NCBI GenBank assembly: GCA_942491145.1
Contig: CALOBC010000008.1
Span: 124,001-188,000, forward strand
Reading direction: 5' to 3'
DNA from: CAXQUZ01 sp942491145
Lineage (GTDB): Bacteria; Myxococcota_A; UBA796; UBA2385
Length of the DNA: 64,000 nucleotides
Of the stretch, positions 35,979 to 44,606 are shown one piece after another (position 1 is the first letter of the stretch; every line of letters starts with the position of its first letter). The notes under the pieces were generated by a model that saw only the letters and a list, made by a program, of their open reading frames with translations, was not told where the DNA came from and did not search any database. The position numbers and the translations under genes are program-made.

Positions 35979-36718
35979 AAGCCGTGTTCCGCGCCTTTGT
36001 GGACTACCTGAGCTTCGTCGTGTCGATCATCCAGGCCGTGAAGCGAAATGGCCTGTCGTGGGCGCTGTGTGTGCAGTCGGCATGGGACATCGGCGTGGAG
36101 TCCTTGCCCATCCTGCTCGTCATCGCGGGCTTCATGGGCAGCAACCTCTCACTCCAGGGCCACGCCGCGTTCGCACCCCTCGGCGCCCAGCGCATGTTGG
36201 GCATGTTTGTCTCCCTCGCCGGCGTGCGGGAGCTCGCGCCCATCATCGCGGGCTCCATGGTGGCGGCCAAGGCAGGCACCCAGATGGCCAGCCAGCTCGG
36301 CGTCATGCGGATTCAGGAGCAATTGGAGGCCCTTGAGGTGATGGCCGTGGACCCCCTGTCCCACCTGGTGGCCCCCCGGCTGGTTGGCATCATGCTGGTC
36401 TTGCCCGCACTGGTCATTATCTCGACGTTCTCGATGATCGCGGCAGCGTACGCCTCCGCCACGATGCAGCTTGGCCTCAACGGTGCGGCCTTTCTGTCGT
36501 TTGCGGCCGATGGTGTGCAACCGATGGACTTTGTGTACGGCGAGGTCAAAGGCGCCGTCTTCGGTGTGGTGATCTGCACCGTGAGTTGTTGGTTTGGGTT
36601 TCACTGCGGCAGCGGACCCGAAGGCGTCGGCAAAGCCACCAACCAAGCCGTGGTCACGTCCGCAGTCACGTGCGTGGTGCTCAACTACGTGCTTAGTGAG
36701 ATCTTTTATGGCGTTTGA
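35975..36718 (+). CDS. mlaE: MlaE-type lipid transporter permease (second copy)
   Basis: A 247-residue second permease of the same family: MGSNLSLQGHAAFAPLGAQ, FVSLAGVRELAPIIAGSMVAAKAGTQMASQLGVMRIQEQLEALEVMAVDPL and GVGKATNQAVVTSAVTCVVLNYVLSE. It differs clearly from the first copy, so the pair probably forms a heterodimer rather than the MlaE homodimer of E. coli. This layout recalls the YrbEA/YrbEB pairs of actinobacterial Mce systems. The ATG at 35975 overlaps the preceding stop (ATGA). The ATPase gene follows 12 bp later. Confidence 0.93.
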   Translation: MKAVFRAFVDYLSFVVSIIQAVKRNGLSWALCVQSAWDIGVESLPILLVIAGFMGSNLSLQGHAAFAPLGAQRMLGMFVSLAGVRELAPIIAGSMVAAKAGTQMASQLGVMRIQEQLEALEVMAVDPLSHLVAPRLVGIMLVLPALVIISTFSMIAAAYASATMQLGLNGAAFLSFAADGVQPMDFVYGEVKGAVFGVVICTVSCWFGFHCGSGPEGVGKATNQAVVTSAVTCVVLNYVLSEIFYGV

Positions 36719-36730
36719 GCGGAGGCCAGC

Positions 36731-37552
36731 ATGCCGCTGACGATCCCAGTTCCCGAGACCACGCCGCCCGAGACCATCATCGAGGTGGAGGGCGTGTGGC
36801 GCAGCTTCGGCAAGAACTCGGTGCTCGAGAACATCACGGTCAACATCCCTGCGCGGCGGACCACGGCCATCATCGGCCCCAGCGGCACCGGCAAGAGTGT
36901 GCTGCTCAAACACGTTGTCGGCTTGTTGACCCCAGACCGGGGCAGCATCCGTGTGTTCGGCAAAGACATCCACAAGATGTCCCGCAAGGACCTGTACGCC
37001 ACCCGCAAGCGCATGGGGATGTTGTTCCAGGCGGGCGCGTTGTTCGACTCCATGACAGTGGGTGCCAACATTGCGTTTCCGCTGGTCCAACACATGCCGG
37101 AACTCAGCGTCGACGAGGTGCGCCGGCGGGTCGAAGAGAAGCTTGCGATGGTCCAGCTGGAGGGCTTCTTTGAGCGCCCCACCGCCGCGTTGTCCGGCGG
37201 GCAGCGCAAGCGAGTCGGCTTGGCCCGGGCCATCATCATGGAACCAGAGATTGTCTTCTTTGACGAGCCCAACAGCGGTCTCGACCCCATCACCAGCGAC
37301 ACCATCGACCAGCTCATCCGCGACATGAAGGCGGCGCTGGGCATCACCTTTGTGGTCATCACCCACGACATCGTCGGCACGGTGGGGGTGGCTGACTACA
37401 TCTGCGTGCTCCAGAAGGGCGGCGTGGCCGCGTGGGGTCCGACCGCCCATGTCCTGCGCTCCAACGTGCCCATGGTGCGTGCTTTTCTCTCCAGAAACCT
37501 CGAACTGGACGGGATTGTGGGCGACAGTGTCCCCCTTCCCGGCGCCAGCTAG
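36731..37552 (+). CDS. mlaF: MlaF-type ABC transporter ATPase
   Basis: A 273-residue ATPase that powers the lipid transporter on the cytoplasmic face. Walker A GPSGTGKS (49-56), Q-loop LFQAGALFDSMTV, ABC signature ALSGGQRKRVGLARAI, Walker B IVFFDEPNSGLDPI and H-loop VITHD are all present. The FQAGALFDSMTV segment is typical of the MlaF group. It lies between the two permease genes and the MCE gene in one operon. The C-terminal ~30 residues form a short tail, which in MlaF is involved in contacts between subunits. Confidence 0.95.
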   Translation: MPLTIPVPETTPPETIIEVEGVWRSFGKNSVLENITVNIPARRTTAIIGPSGTGKSVLLKHVVGLLTPDRGSIRVFGKDIHKMSRKDLYATRKRMGMLFQAGALFDSMTVGANIAFPLVQHMPELSVDEVRRRVEEKLAMVQLEGFFERPTAALSGGQRKRVGLARAIIMEPEIVFFDEPNSGLDPITSDTIDQLIRDMKAALGITFVVITHDIVGTVGVADYICVLQKGGVAAWGPTAHVLRSNVPMVRAFLSRNLELDGIVGDSVPLPGAS

Positions 37553-37560
37553 GAAGTCCC

Positions 37561-38487
37561 ATGGCCGGTCCCACCAAACACGAAATTGGCGTCGGTGTGC
37601 TCGTCGTTGGCTCCCTCGGCCTGTTGGCCTGGATGTCCCTCCAGGTCGGTGCCCTCGACGGATGGGGGGTCGACACCCTCGCCGTTGAGGTGGCCTTGCC
37701 CGACGCCGCGGGGGTGGAAGCCGGGGCGGTGGTGAAGGTGGCCGGCGTGGAGGTCGGCTCGGTGGACGCAGTGGAAGTGGAGCACGATGTTGCTGTGCTC
37801 AAGCTGTCGCTGATGGCCCAGGCAGGCATCCGGAATGACGCAGTGGCGCAGGTTCGCGCACGCTCCCTGCTCGGTGAAAAGTACCTCGCGCTCATGCCCC
37901 AGTCCCGAGAGGCCCCCCTGGTCGAGGACGGCGGACGGCTGGAGCGCTCGCTGCCCGTGACGGAGCTGGACGAGCTGGTCAACGCGCTGGGGCCCTTGGT
38001 GACCGGACCGGGCGGCGAAGACCTGAGCAAGGCCCTCAACGTCGTGGCCGTGGCAATCAACAAGGATCCCGAGCGGATCGACCGCATGCTCACGTCGGCG
38101 GAGGTCTCGCTGGAGAACCTCGCCACGGCCAGCGCAAGCCTGCCCGGTCTAGTGGACGATGGGCACCGCACGCTCGGGAGCATCCGGGGCGCGGTGGCCG
38201 AGGTGCGGCCGGTCGTGCGCAATGCAGACCGCATGATCGCCGACTTGAAGCCTGCCGTGCGCGAGCTGGAGCCCACTGTGAAGGAAGTGAAGGCCCTGGC
38301 CACCGACGCGCGGGCGACGGTCGCCGACGTGCAGGAAGTGGTCGCGGACCTCGAGGGCACCGGCGAGAGCATCCAGGAGATCCTAGACAACGTGGGCGGG
38401 ATCGATCAGGAAGCGATCCGGCGCCTCATGCGTGAAGAGGGCGTGCTGATAAGGCTTCGCGAGAAGAAGGTGCCGGCGGAAGACTGA
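37561..38487 (+). CDS. mlaD: MlaD-type MCE domain protein
   Basis: A 308-residue periplasmic, membrane-anchored substrate-binding subunit. One N-terminal helix (residues ~9-28, VGVLVVGSLGLLAWMSL) is followed by a single MCE domain (~35-120; AVEVALPDAAGVEAGAVVKVAGVEVGSVDAVEV... VRARSLLGEKYLALMP), which forms hexameric rings with a lipid pore in relatives. The last ~180 residues are helical with heptad-like repeats (long coiled coil), more than MlaD of E. coli (~183 residues) has, so it may bridge further into the periplasm. It is the last gene of the mlaE-mlaE-mlaF-mlaD operon. Confidence 0.92.
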   Translation: MAGPTKHEIGVGVLVVGSLGLLAWMSLQVGALDGWGVDTLAVEVALPDAAGVEAGAVVKVAGVEVGSVDAVEVEHDVAVLKLSLMAQAGIRNDAVAQVRARSLLGEKYLALMPQSREAPLVEDGGRLERSLPVTELDELVNALGPLVTGPGGEDLSKALNVVAVAINKDPERIDRMLTSAEVSLENLATASASLPGLVDDGHRTLGSIRGAVAEVRPVVRNADRMIADLKPAVRELEPTVKEVKALATDARATVADVQEVVADLEGTGESIQEILDNVGGIDQEAIRRLMREEGVLIRLREKKVPAED

Positions 38488-38609
38488 ACAGCGCGGCCTC
38501 GTCTTTGGGGGTGCCAGCGGGTGGCATGGCGCTCCGGTCCTGGCCGACACACAATCCGCGCGTGTGTTGCCCTGGCCCCGCGTTAGCGCCCGAGCCTCTC
38601 GAGGTCTCC

Positions 38610-39014
38610 GTGTCTGACTGTCGTCCCGATCGTGTGCATGGCATCGGCATGCACTATTCCTGCCGAGTGGGCTTCCACGCCCACGAACAACACATCGTGC
38701 AAAAGCTGCGGGTCGACTTCGAGGCCGAGACCCGGTGGCGAAGCCTTGCCCAAGTGGACGACGAGACGCTGGGTCTGGTCAACTATGCCGAGGTCGACAA
38801 GGCGGTGGGGGTGCTGCTGGACACCCGCCACTGGCGGTTGATTGAGACTGTCGCTGAAGCGATCGCTGCGCTGATCTGCGAGCAGTTCCCGGTGTCGCAA
38901 GTGCGGGTCAAGGTGACGAAGACCCCGGCGGACATGCCCCAGGTGGAGGGGGTGGCCGTGGAGTGCTGGCGCCGCCGGGAAGACTTCGGCTTGGCCCCCC
39001 TGCCCGGCACCTGA
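38610..39014 (+). CDS. folB: FolB-like dihydroneopterin aldolase
   Basis: A 134-residue protein of the dihydroneopterin aldolase family, which splits dihydroneopterin to hydroxymethyl-dihydropterin and glycolaldehyde in folate synthesis. Seen are HYSCRVGFHAHEQHIVQKLRVDFE, TLGLVNYAEVDKAV with the conserved YxxV, RHWRLIETVAEAIAALICEQF (LIE-LA motif) and VRVKVTKTPADMPQVEGVAVECWR. The family usually has ~120 residues. The GTG at 38610 with GAGG five bases upstream is chosen. It is followed 6 bp later by a RibD_C-type reductase, another pterin/flavin gene. Confidence 0.85.
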   Translation: MSDCRPDRVHGIGMHYSCRVGFHAHEQHIVQKLRVDFEAETRWRSLAQVDDETLGLVNYAEVDKAVGVLLDTRHWRLIETVAEAIAALICEQFPVSQVRVKVTKTPADMPQVEGVAVECWRRREDFGLAPLPGT

Positions 39015-39020
39015 CGGGCA

Positions 39021-39638
39021 ATGCAGGTTCTCTCCAACACCGCGCTCAGCCTCGACGGACGGACCGCTCGCCGCAGTGCACCCCGGCTGCGCATGGGCAC
39101 CGCGGCCGACCTTGCCGAGATGAAGCGGCTGCGGGGCACGGTGGACGCGGTCTTGGTGGGCGGCAACACCTTTCGGGCATGGCCATTGGCCCTCAGCTCA
39201 ACCCACGAACATGACCTAATACAAGCTATTCTCACGAACCGCGGCGTGTTGAGTGTCGCCGAGCGGTTTCGCCCATCCCCCCGCGTGAGCTTGGTCATCC
39301 TTGGCGGCCCAGACCTCGACACCGCCGTCCACCAGCATGCCTTCGACGCCGAAGTCGAGACCACCCCCACGCCGTCGCTGCGGTGGGCCCTGAGCCAACT
39401 TGCGGCACGGGGCGCCCAGCGGGTCTTGCTGGAGTGTGGGGGACAGCTCCTCCACCAAGCCCTCCAAGACGACGTGCTCGACGAGGTCCACATCACGCTG
39501 TGCCCCGTCGTGCTCGGCGGCGTAGGCGAGCCGGGCTTTGTGGATGGCCCACCCTTGGGCGCCCTCGGCCACCGCCTCAAGCTCGTGGAGGCCCGTCCCA
39601 TGGAGGACGAGGTCTTCTTGACCTACCGCCGGCCCTGA
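39021..39638 (+). CDS. RibD_C-type dihydrofolate reductase-like reductase
   Basis: A 205-residue protein with the dihydrofolate reductase-like fold of the RibD C-terminal domain: LSNTALSLDGRTARRSA (substrate Ser/Asp region), DLAEMKRLRGTVDAVLVGGNTF, QLAARGAQRVLLECGGQLLHQAL and EVHITLCPVVLGG. Such proteins reduce a pyrimidine or pterin intermediate with NADPH, either in riboflavin synthesis or as a dihydrofolate/dihydromonapterin reductase. The placement right after folB favours a pterin-related role, but this is inference. It is convergent with the dioxygenase gene, 12 bp away. Confidence 0.85.
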   Translation: MQVLSNTALSLDGRTARRSAPRLRMGTAADLAEMKRLRGTVDAVLVGGNTFRAWPLALSSTHEHDLIQAILTNRGVLSVAERFRPSPRVSLVILGGPDLDTAVHQHAFDAEVETTPTPSLRWALSQLAARGAQRVLLECGGQLLHQALQDDVLDEVHITLCPVVLGGVGEPGFVDGPPLGALGHRLKLVEARPMEDEVFLTYRRP

Positions 39639-39650
39639 CCGCCGGGTCCC

Positions 39651-40340
39651 CTACTCGACGCTACCCGGCGGCCGGCCCTCAAAGAAGCGCTGGATGAGCA
39701 CTTGACGCCAGTGGGGCGCACGGTTCTCGTGGGTCATGTGGGGCATCAGGCCGTGGTGAAAGGTGACCCCGCCGCGGCCCAGGGGAGCCGCCACCACACG
39801 AGCCGGGTCGACCACACACGCCCCCCGGGAACAGTCGGGCTGGTCACCGTGCACCACCTCATGCTCCAGAATGCCTTGCTGGTGACCACCATCGAGGAAG
39901 TGCATGCACCCGCTGGACACATCCACATCCTGCAAGGGCATCCAACAACTGATGAGCCGGTCGCCGCCGTCTGCGCCCATCAGCGCGCCATCTTGGTGCC
40001 AGAAGGTCGCGGCACCCACCCGGGGCGGCTTGTCGAGCAGCTGGTTGTACCAGAGGGCCAGCGGCGCCCCCATCAGGGCGCTGGCGAAGGCCAAGGTCCA
40101 CTGATGGAAGGCCGCCGTGCGCCACTCCAGCCAGTCCAGCTCCAACATGCCCTGGAGCACCTGATCTTCGGGACGGGTCGAGCCTTGGCTCCAGTCCATC
40201 GCAAGCTGGGACTCTCGAATGCGGGTCGCCCGCGCGGCCAGCATGTCGATGGTGGCAACAGGAACGGCGTCGGGCACGACCAAGAAGCCCTGCCGCTGGA
40301 ACGTGTGGACATGGGCATCGGTGGGCAGCGGCAGGCTCAT
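39651..40340 (-). CDS. PhyH-like Fe(II)/2-oxoglutarate dioxygenase
   Basis: A 229-residue protein of the phytanoyl-CoA dioxygenase family. The Fe(II) ligands of the facial triad are H115 and D117 in TFWHQDGAL and a distal His in VTFHHGLMPHMTHEN (H195 or H196), with a basic residue soon after (NRAPHWRQVLIQRF) that can bind 2-oxoglutarate. DVDVSSGCMHFLDGGHQQG is also typical of the family. The substrate is unknown; relatives hydroxylate lipids, amino acids or natural products. Its start overlaps the stop of the TPR gene by 4 bp, so the two are coupled. Confidence 0.88.
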   Translation of the reverse strand: MSLPLPTDAHVHTFQRQGFLVVPDAVPVATIDMLAARATRIRESQLAMDWSQGSTRPEDQVLQGMLELDWLEWRTAAFHQWTLAFASALMGAPLALWYNQLLDKPPRVGAATFWHQDGALMGADGGDRLISCWMPLQDVDVSSGCMHFLDGGHQQGILEHEVVHGDQPDCSRGACVVDPARVVAAPLGRGGVTFHHGLMPHMTHENRAPHWRQVLIQRFFEGRPPGSVE

Positions 40341-41416
40341 GGGTGGTCGTGATCGTGGTCGTGGCTGTCGTCCATCACGGGGTGCTCCCCCTGCCCGGCC
40401 GAGAACAGGCACCAAGCGTCCCACGCCGCCGCCCAACCACACCGTGCGAAGGGCTCGAGATCGGCGCGGGCCCCGTCCACATCCCCCCGTTCGAGGCGCT
40501 GAAGCCCCCGACCCACCCGGGCCACCGGTTCCTCGGGGTTGTGGACCAGCGCTTGTCCGTAGCGCTCGGCAGCTTCGGTGGGGGCCGTCTCCCGGACCAC
40601 CCAGCCCCGCAGCGCCCAGGTCTTCGCGTGGGAAGGGTCCGTCACCGACAGGCGGTCCAGCTCGGTGATGGCCTCAGACACACGGCCCAGCGCATCGAGC
40701 ACTTCCACTCTGCGCAGCTCCAGATCTCGGTGGTCCGGATGGTGCGCCAGTCCCTCGTTGAGGACACCGAGCGCTCCGGACAGGTCTTCCGCGGCCCACA
40801 GCGACAAGCCCAGCACCTCAAAGTGCCACCACGACGTGTCGCCTTCGTCGATGGTGGCGCGCACCTCCGCGGCGTAGGCCGGCCAGTCATCCCGCAACAA
40901 GGCGATGGACTGGCGCAAGGTGCGCAGCTGAGCAGGCCCCAAGAGGTCCGCCGGCAGGTCCGCCAGTGCCAGCTCGGCGGCGTCGGCGTCCCGAGCTTGC
41001 TGAATCAGCATGGTCACATGCAACAGCCGCGCGTCCGGCCATGCGGGCGCCAGTCCCATCAGCTTCTGCACGGCTTCGAGCGCCTCGGCGGCTTGGCCAT
41101 GTTGCTGCAGTCGCACCGCTTCGGCGTGGGCCTCCATCGCGGCCCAGCTGACGGTCGAGACCGGCGCCAGCAGCGCCATCATGCGGTCCAGGTCCGCCGC
41201 ACTCAGCGCCACACTGCCGTCCGGCGGGGGCACTGGCAGCCCGTGAGCGCGCAGCCAGTCGGCTTGTTCGGGCGTGCGCCATGCTCCACTGGCCCAGGCC
41301 TGGAGCTCCAGCGACCACGTGCCCAGATCATCGTCGAGGCGCAGATCCCAGAACAACGGGGAAGGGTCGGGGCGGGTGTCGCCGGGCAGCCCGCGGGTCT
41401 GAAGTCGTCGAAACAT
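40337..41416 (-). CDS. TPR-repeat protein with His/Asp-rich tail
   Basis: A 359-residue cytoplasmic protein made largely of tetratricopeptide-like helix pairs from ~residue 115 (WAAMEAHAEAVRLQQHGQAAEALEAVQKLMGLAP; DLSGALGVLNEGLAHHPDHRDLELRRVEVLDALGRVSEAITELDRLSVTDP; AAERYGQALVHNPEEPVARVGRGL). It ends in DDSHDHDHDHP, a run of His and Asp that could bind metal ions. Its stop overlaps the start of the dioxygenase gene, so a partner or scaffold role for that enzyme is possible. The ATG at 41416 follows AGGTGG. Confidence 0.75.
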   Translation of the reverse strand: MFRRLQTRGLPGDTRPDPSPLFWDLRLDDDLGTWSLELQAWASGAWRTPEQADWLRAHGLPVPPPDGSVALSAADLDRMMALLAPVSTVSWAAMEAHAEAVRLQQHGQAAEALEAVQKLMGLAPAWPDARLLHVTMLIQQARDADAAELALADLPADLLGPAQLRTLRQSIALLRDDWPAYAAEVRATIDEGDTSWWHFEVLGLSLWAAEDLSGALGVLNEGLAHHPDHRDLELRRVEVLDALGRVSEAITELDRLSVTDPSHAKTWALRGWVVRETAPTEAAERYGQALVHNPEEPVARVGRGLQRLERGDVDGARADLEPFARCGWAAAWDAWCLFSAGQGEHPVMDDSHDHDHDHP

Positions 41417-41552
41417 GGACCACCTGGGCAACAGAAGCATGGGCGGGACGGACCGGACCCGCCCCCCTATCGTCGCCATCGCTTGGGCACAGCACCACCG
41501 GCTCCGCACTCCACCAAGACGCCTTATTCATCAACACTCTGACCCACACTCT

Positions 41553-42038
41553 TCAATCCAGTGCGGGACAGTGGGGGTCGAGTGGACTGCCCGAAGGGGG
41601 CAGCATCCGTCGGCCATCGGGCCCCCGCCCAATGCCCCCATGCACATCGGCGGCACGCTCCGGCCACGCATCGAAGTAGTGCGGCCATGGCTTGCCCTCG
41701 CGCCACTGCCAGACCAGCGCAAAGACCGCGCGGCTGCTCGATGCGATGCCCACGGTCGGCAAGTAGAGCCAGCCGAGGCGACGGGACTGGACCGTGTGCC
41801 CAAGCTCGTGGGCCCGGATCAGCGGCACATTGAAGGGATGGCCAAACGCGTCGTGGCGGGACCAGAAGACGAAGGCCCCCAGCGAGATCCCGATCCCGTC
41901 GGTCTGCACCAAGCGACGGCCGTCGCGGGTGCGCTCGATGCCGTGCACCCGTCCCCGCAGCCGCTGAACACCGAGCAGAGCCACACCCAGCGCACTCTGA
42001 GGCAGCTCCCAAGTCCAGAGGATCCAGCTGCCGCTCAT
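41553..42038 (-). CDS. Small membrane protein with HELGH motif
   Basis: A 161-residue protein with a hydrophobic N-terminus (SGSWILWTWELPQSALGVALLGVQ) and the motif LIRAHELGHTVQSRRLGWLYLPTVGI, where HELGH fits a zinc-binding HExxH. A C-terminal FDAWPERAADVHGG could hold a third ligand. This resembles a small family of uncharacterised membrane proteins with GHEYGHTxQS followed by a hydrophobic stretch; enzymatic activity is not proven. The ATG at 42038 overlaps the stop of the CoA-binding gene (4 bp), so they form an operon. Confidence 0.7.
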   Translation of the reverse strand: MSGSWILWTWELPQSALGVALLGVQRLRGRVHGIERTRDGRRLVQTDGIGISLGAFVFWSRHDAFGHPFNVPLIRAHELGHTVQSRRLGWLYLPTVGIASSSRAVFALVWQWREGKPWPHYFDAWPERAADVHGGIGRGPDGRRMLPPSGSPLDPHCPALD

Positions 42039-42451
42039 CGCAGCATCCCGTGGTCCACCATCATGCAGCGGTTCTCGATCAAGCCGATGCCGTGGGTGGC
42101 CATCGCTTCTCGAAATGCCGCCGGGGCGCGCACTCCCGTGGGCAACCAGACCGTCTTCGGGTGGAGCGCCACCACCTCGGCGATGTGGCCACTCAAGGCA
42201 TCTGCACGGCGAAAGATGTTGAGCACGTCGACATCTTGGTCGATCTCCGCCAGGGAAGACAGCACCGGCCCGCCGTGCAGCCGTCCCCGACCGCCGGGTC
42301 TGACTGAAATCACCTTAAAGCCATGCGCTGCGAGGTAGGCCGGGACGTAGTATGCCGCTCGCTCGGGACGGGTGCTGGCCCCCAGGATGACGACCTGTCG
42401 GGCATTCAGAAGCACAGCCCTGACATCTGGTTGCACCGGCGGAAACGGCAT
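42035..42451 (-). CDS. CoA-binding domain protein (YccU-like)
   Basis: A 138-residue protein consisting of one Rossmann-type CoA-binding domain of the YccU family: VVILGASTRPERAAYYVPAYLAAHGFKVISVRPGG, LSSLAEIDQDVDVLNIFRRADALSGHIAEVVAL, KTVWLPTGVRAPAAFREAMATHGIGLIENRCMMVDH. The family probably binds an acyl-CoA or CoA; no reaction is known. It is the first gene of a two-gene operon on the minus strand and is divergent from ccmA, 50 bp away. Confidence 0.88.
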   Translation of the reverse strand: MPFPPVQPDVRAVLLNARQVVILGASTRPERAAYYVPAYLAAHGFKVISVRPGGRGRLHGGPVLSSLAEIDQDVDVLNIFRRADALSGHIAEVVALHPKTVWLPTGVRAPAAFREAMATHGIGLIENRCMMVDHGMLR

Positions 42452-42501
42452 CTCAGCTCCTCGGGGACTGCATCCGACGCTGTCGCGGTTAACCGCGCCT
42501 C

Positions 42502-43197
42502 ATGCCGGACACCTCCCAGCCCCCCGTCATCCTCGCACGTGGCCTCGCGCGGCGCTTTGGTCGGCGCTGGGCCTTCTCTCATGTCGATCTTGAAGTCCGG
42601 GCTGGCGAGCGCTTGCTCATCGTCGGGGCCAACGGCTCAGGAAAGACCACGCTGCTGCGGGTGCTCTCCACCATTCTCGGACCGACCCTGGGGACCATGC
42701 AGCTGTTTGGTGGCCTGTCCGCCAATGACGCCCGACGTCGCCTCGCCCTGCTCTCGCACCATGTGGGGCTCTACGAGGACTTGAGCGCCCTCGACAACCT
42801 GCGAGTGCTCGGACGCTTCGTCAAGAACGACGGCGGCGCACCGAGGGCCTTGTTGGCGCGCGTCGGCCTCGAGCCCGACCGGGAAGACCCCGTGCGGGCA
42901 TTCTCGGCGGGCATGCGAAAGCGGCTGCAGCTCGCCGCGCTGCTGCTCCAGCAACCCGATGTGGTCTTTCTCGACGAGCCCTTCGCGGCGCTGGACCCCC
43001 AGGGCTGCCGGGATGTCGCCGACATTGTGGGGGAGCTCAAGGGTGCCGTGCTGATGGCCTCTCACCAGCTTGCCCGCGCGTCCGCCATCTGCGACCGGGC
43101 CTTGTTGATGAGCGCGGGCCAGCCCCGGTGGGAAGGGCCGGCCCACGAGGTCTCCCGCGCCTGGGAACAGCTCGACCGCACGGACGGTGCCCCATGA
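42502..43197 (+). CDS. ccmA: Heme ABC exporter ATPase CcmA
   Basis: A 231-residue ABC ATPase. Walker A is GANGSGKT (~residues 42-49), the signature region reads FSAGMRKRLQLAALLL and Walker B is VVFLDEPFAALDPQG. With CcmB, CcmC and CcmD it releases heme-loaded CcmE in System I cytochrome c maturation. The FSAGM variant of the ABC signature is common in CcmA. Its stop overlaps the start of ccmB by 4 bp. It opens a nine-gene ccm operon; no clear ribosome site is seen before the ATG. Confidence 0.92.
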   Translation: MPDTSQPPVILARGLARRFGRRWAFSHVDLEVRAGERLLIVGANGSGKTTLLRVLSTILGPTLGTMQLFGGLSANDARRRLALLSHHVGLYEDLSALDNLRVLGRFVKNDGGAPRALLARVGLEPDREDPVRAFSAGMRKRLQLAALLLQQPDVVFLDEPFAALDPQGCRDVADIVGELKGAVLMASHQLARASAICDRALLMSAGQPRWEGPAHEVSRAWEQLDRTDGAP

Positions 43198-43874
43198 CCA
43201 GCGGGATCCGACAGACCATCGAGATTCTCCGAAAGGACGCACTCATCGAGTGGCGCGCCCGGTCCCAGGCCTTCGCGCTGGCCTGCTTTGCCATCACGAT
43301 TTTGTTGTTGTTCAGCTTCGCGGTGGGCCCCGACACGGCGGCCCTGCGTCAGCACGCCGGCGCCTACCTCTGGCTGTGCCTGCTGCTGTCGAGCACCCTG
43401 CTGCTGTCCCGCAGCTTCCAGACCGAGGTGGAGTCCGGTGCGCTGGAGACCCTGATTCTCGCGCCCGTGTCGCCCCCGGCACTCTTCTACGGCAAGGCCA
43501 TCGCCAACGCCGCCCAGCTCGTGCTGCTGGCCCTGGTGTCTCTGCCCTTCGTGGTGGCCCTGTTCGACGGCCACTTCGCGATGCCAATCTGGAAGCTGCT
43601 GCCCGTCATCGTGCTCGGGTCGGCAGGGCTCGCGGCGCCCGGCACGCTGTATGCGGCACTCACCGCACGGCTGCACTCGCGTCAATTGCTCCTTCCCCTG
43701 CTCCTGTTCCCGCTCATCGTGCCCTGCCTGCTGGCCTCCGTTAAGGCCACCTCTCTGGTCATGGCCGGAGACCCCATGGAGCAAATGAGCTCCTGGCTCA
43801 CGCTGCTTCTCTGCTTCGACCTTGTGTATTGGAGCCTCTGCGGCGTGCTCTTCCCCCGGGTCATCGACGCATGA
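43194..43874 (+). CDS. ccmB: Heme ABC exporter permease CcmB
   Basis: A 226-residue membrane protein with six helices and the CcmB features IRQTIEILRKDALIEWRARSQAFALACFAI, SFQTEVESGALETLILAPVSPPALFYGKA and SRQLLLPLLLFPLIVPCLLASVKAT. It pairs with CcmA in the complex that frees holo-CcmE in the periplasm. Start and stop of neighbours are coupled (ATGA with ccmA, 32 bp before ccmC). Confidence 0.93.
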   Translation: MTSGIRQTIEILRKDALIEWRARSQAFALACFAITILLLFSFAVGPDTAALRQHAGAYLWLCLLLSSTLLLSRSFQTEVESGALETLILAPVSPPALFYGKAIANAAQLVLLALVSLPFVVALFDGHFAMPIWKLLPVIVLGSAGLAAPGTLYAALTARLHSRQLLLPLLLFPLIVPCLLASVKATSLVMAGDPMEQMSSWLTLLLCFDLVYWSLCGVLFPRVIDA

Positions 43875-43906
43875 CCCCTCCCCGCTAACGCAGTCCCGGA
43901 GGCGCC

Positions 43907-44605
43907 ATGCGCTGGGAACACGGGTCCCTCGGACTCGGCTTCATCCTCCTCGGAATTGCCCACTACATGGGCCTCTTCGTCGCGCCGACTGACGCGATGA
44001 TGGGCGATGTGGGGCGCATCCTCTACGCACATGTGCCGACGGCATGGGTGGCGCTGGTGATGCTGACCGCGAGCTTCGTTGGCGCGGTGGGAAGCCTCTG
44101 GAATGGCCGCTACACGTGGGATGCTGCGACCACTGCTCTGGCTGAAGTGGGCACCGTGCTGACCGGGCTGCTCCTGTTCCAGGGCGCCATCTGGGCCAAG
44201 CCGACGTGGGGCGTGTTCTGGAGCTGGGACCCCCGGCTGACCAGCTCGGCCGTGCTGTTCGTGATGTTCGTCGCGGTGCTCATCTTGAGGCGGGTGGTCG
44301 ACACCCCCGAGCGCCGCCTGACGGTGACGGCCATCGCCACCATCGTTGCGTTTGTCGACGTGCCCATCGTCTACATGTCGGTCAAGTGGTGGAACAGCCT
44401 CCACCAGACCCAGAGCGCCCCCAAGACCGTGTCGGAGACCATGCACCTGCCGCTGCGGATGGCGGCCTTTGCAATGCTGTTCATCGCAATTGGCATCGCG
44501 GTCACCCGCTGGCGCACAATCATGGCGGGTCTGACGCTCGAAGCCGCCGCACCGGACCTGCCCACGCGGGCCCCCACCCTGAACCTCCGCGAAGAGGGAG
44601 CCTGA
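43907..44605 (+). CDS. ccmC: Heme handling protein CcmC
   Basis: A 232-residue membrane protein with six helices of the heme handling family. The tryptophan-rich WWD motif is WGVFWSWDPRLTS, and conserved heme-ligand histidines lie before (YAHVPTAWV) and after (NSLHQTQS) it. CcmC loads heme onto CcmE. It lies 32 bp after ccmB and precedes the tiny ccmD gene by 1 bp. Confidence 0.95.
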   Translation: MRWEHGSLGLGFILLGIAHYMGLFVAPTDAMMGDVGRILYAHVPTAWVALVMLTASFVGAVGSLWNGRYTWDAATTALAEVGTVLTGLLLFQGAIWAKPTWGVFWSWDPRLTSSAVLFVMFVAVLILRRVVDTPERRLTVTAIATIVAFVDVPIVYMSVKWWNSLHQTQSAPKTVSETMHLPLRMAAFAMLFIAIGIAVTRWRTIMAGLTLEAAAPDLPTRAPTLNLREEGA

Positions 44606-44606
44606 C

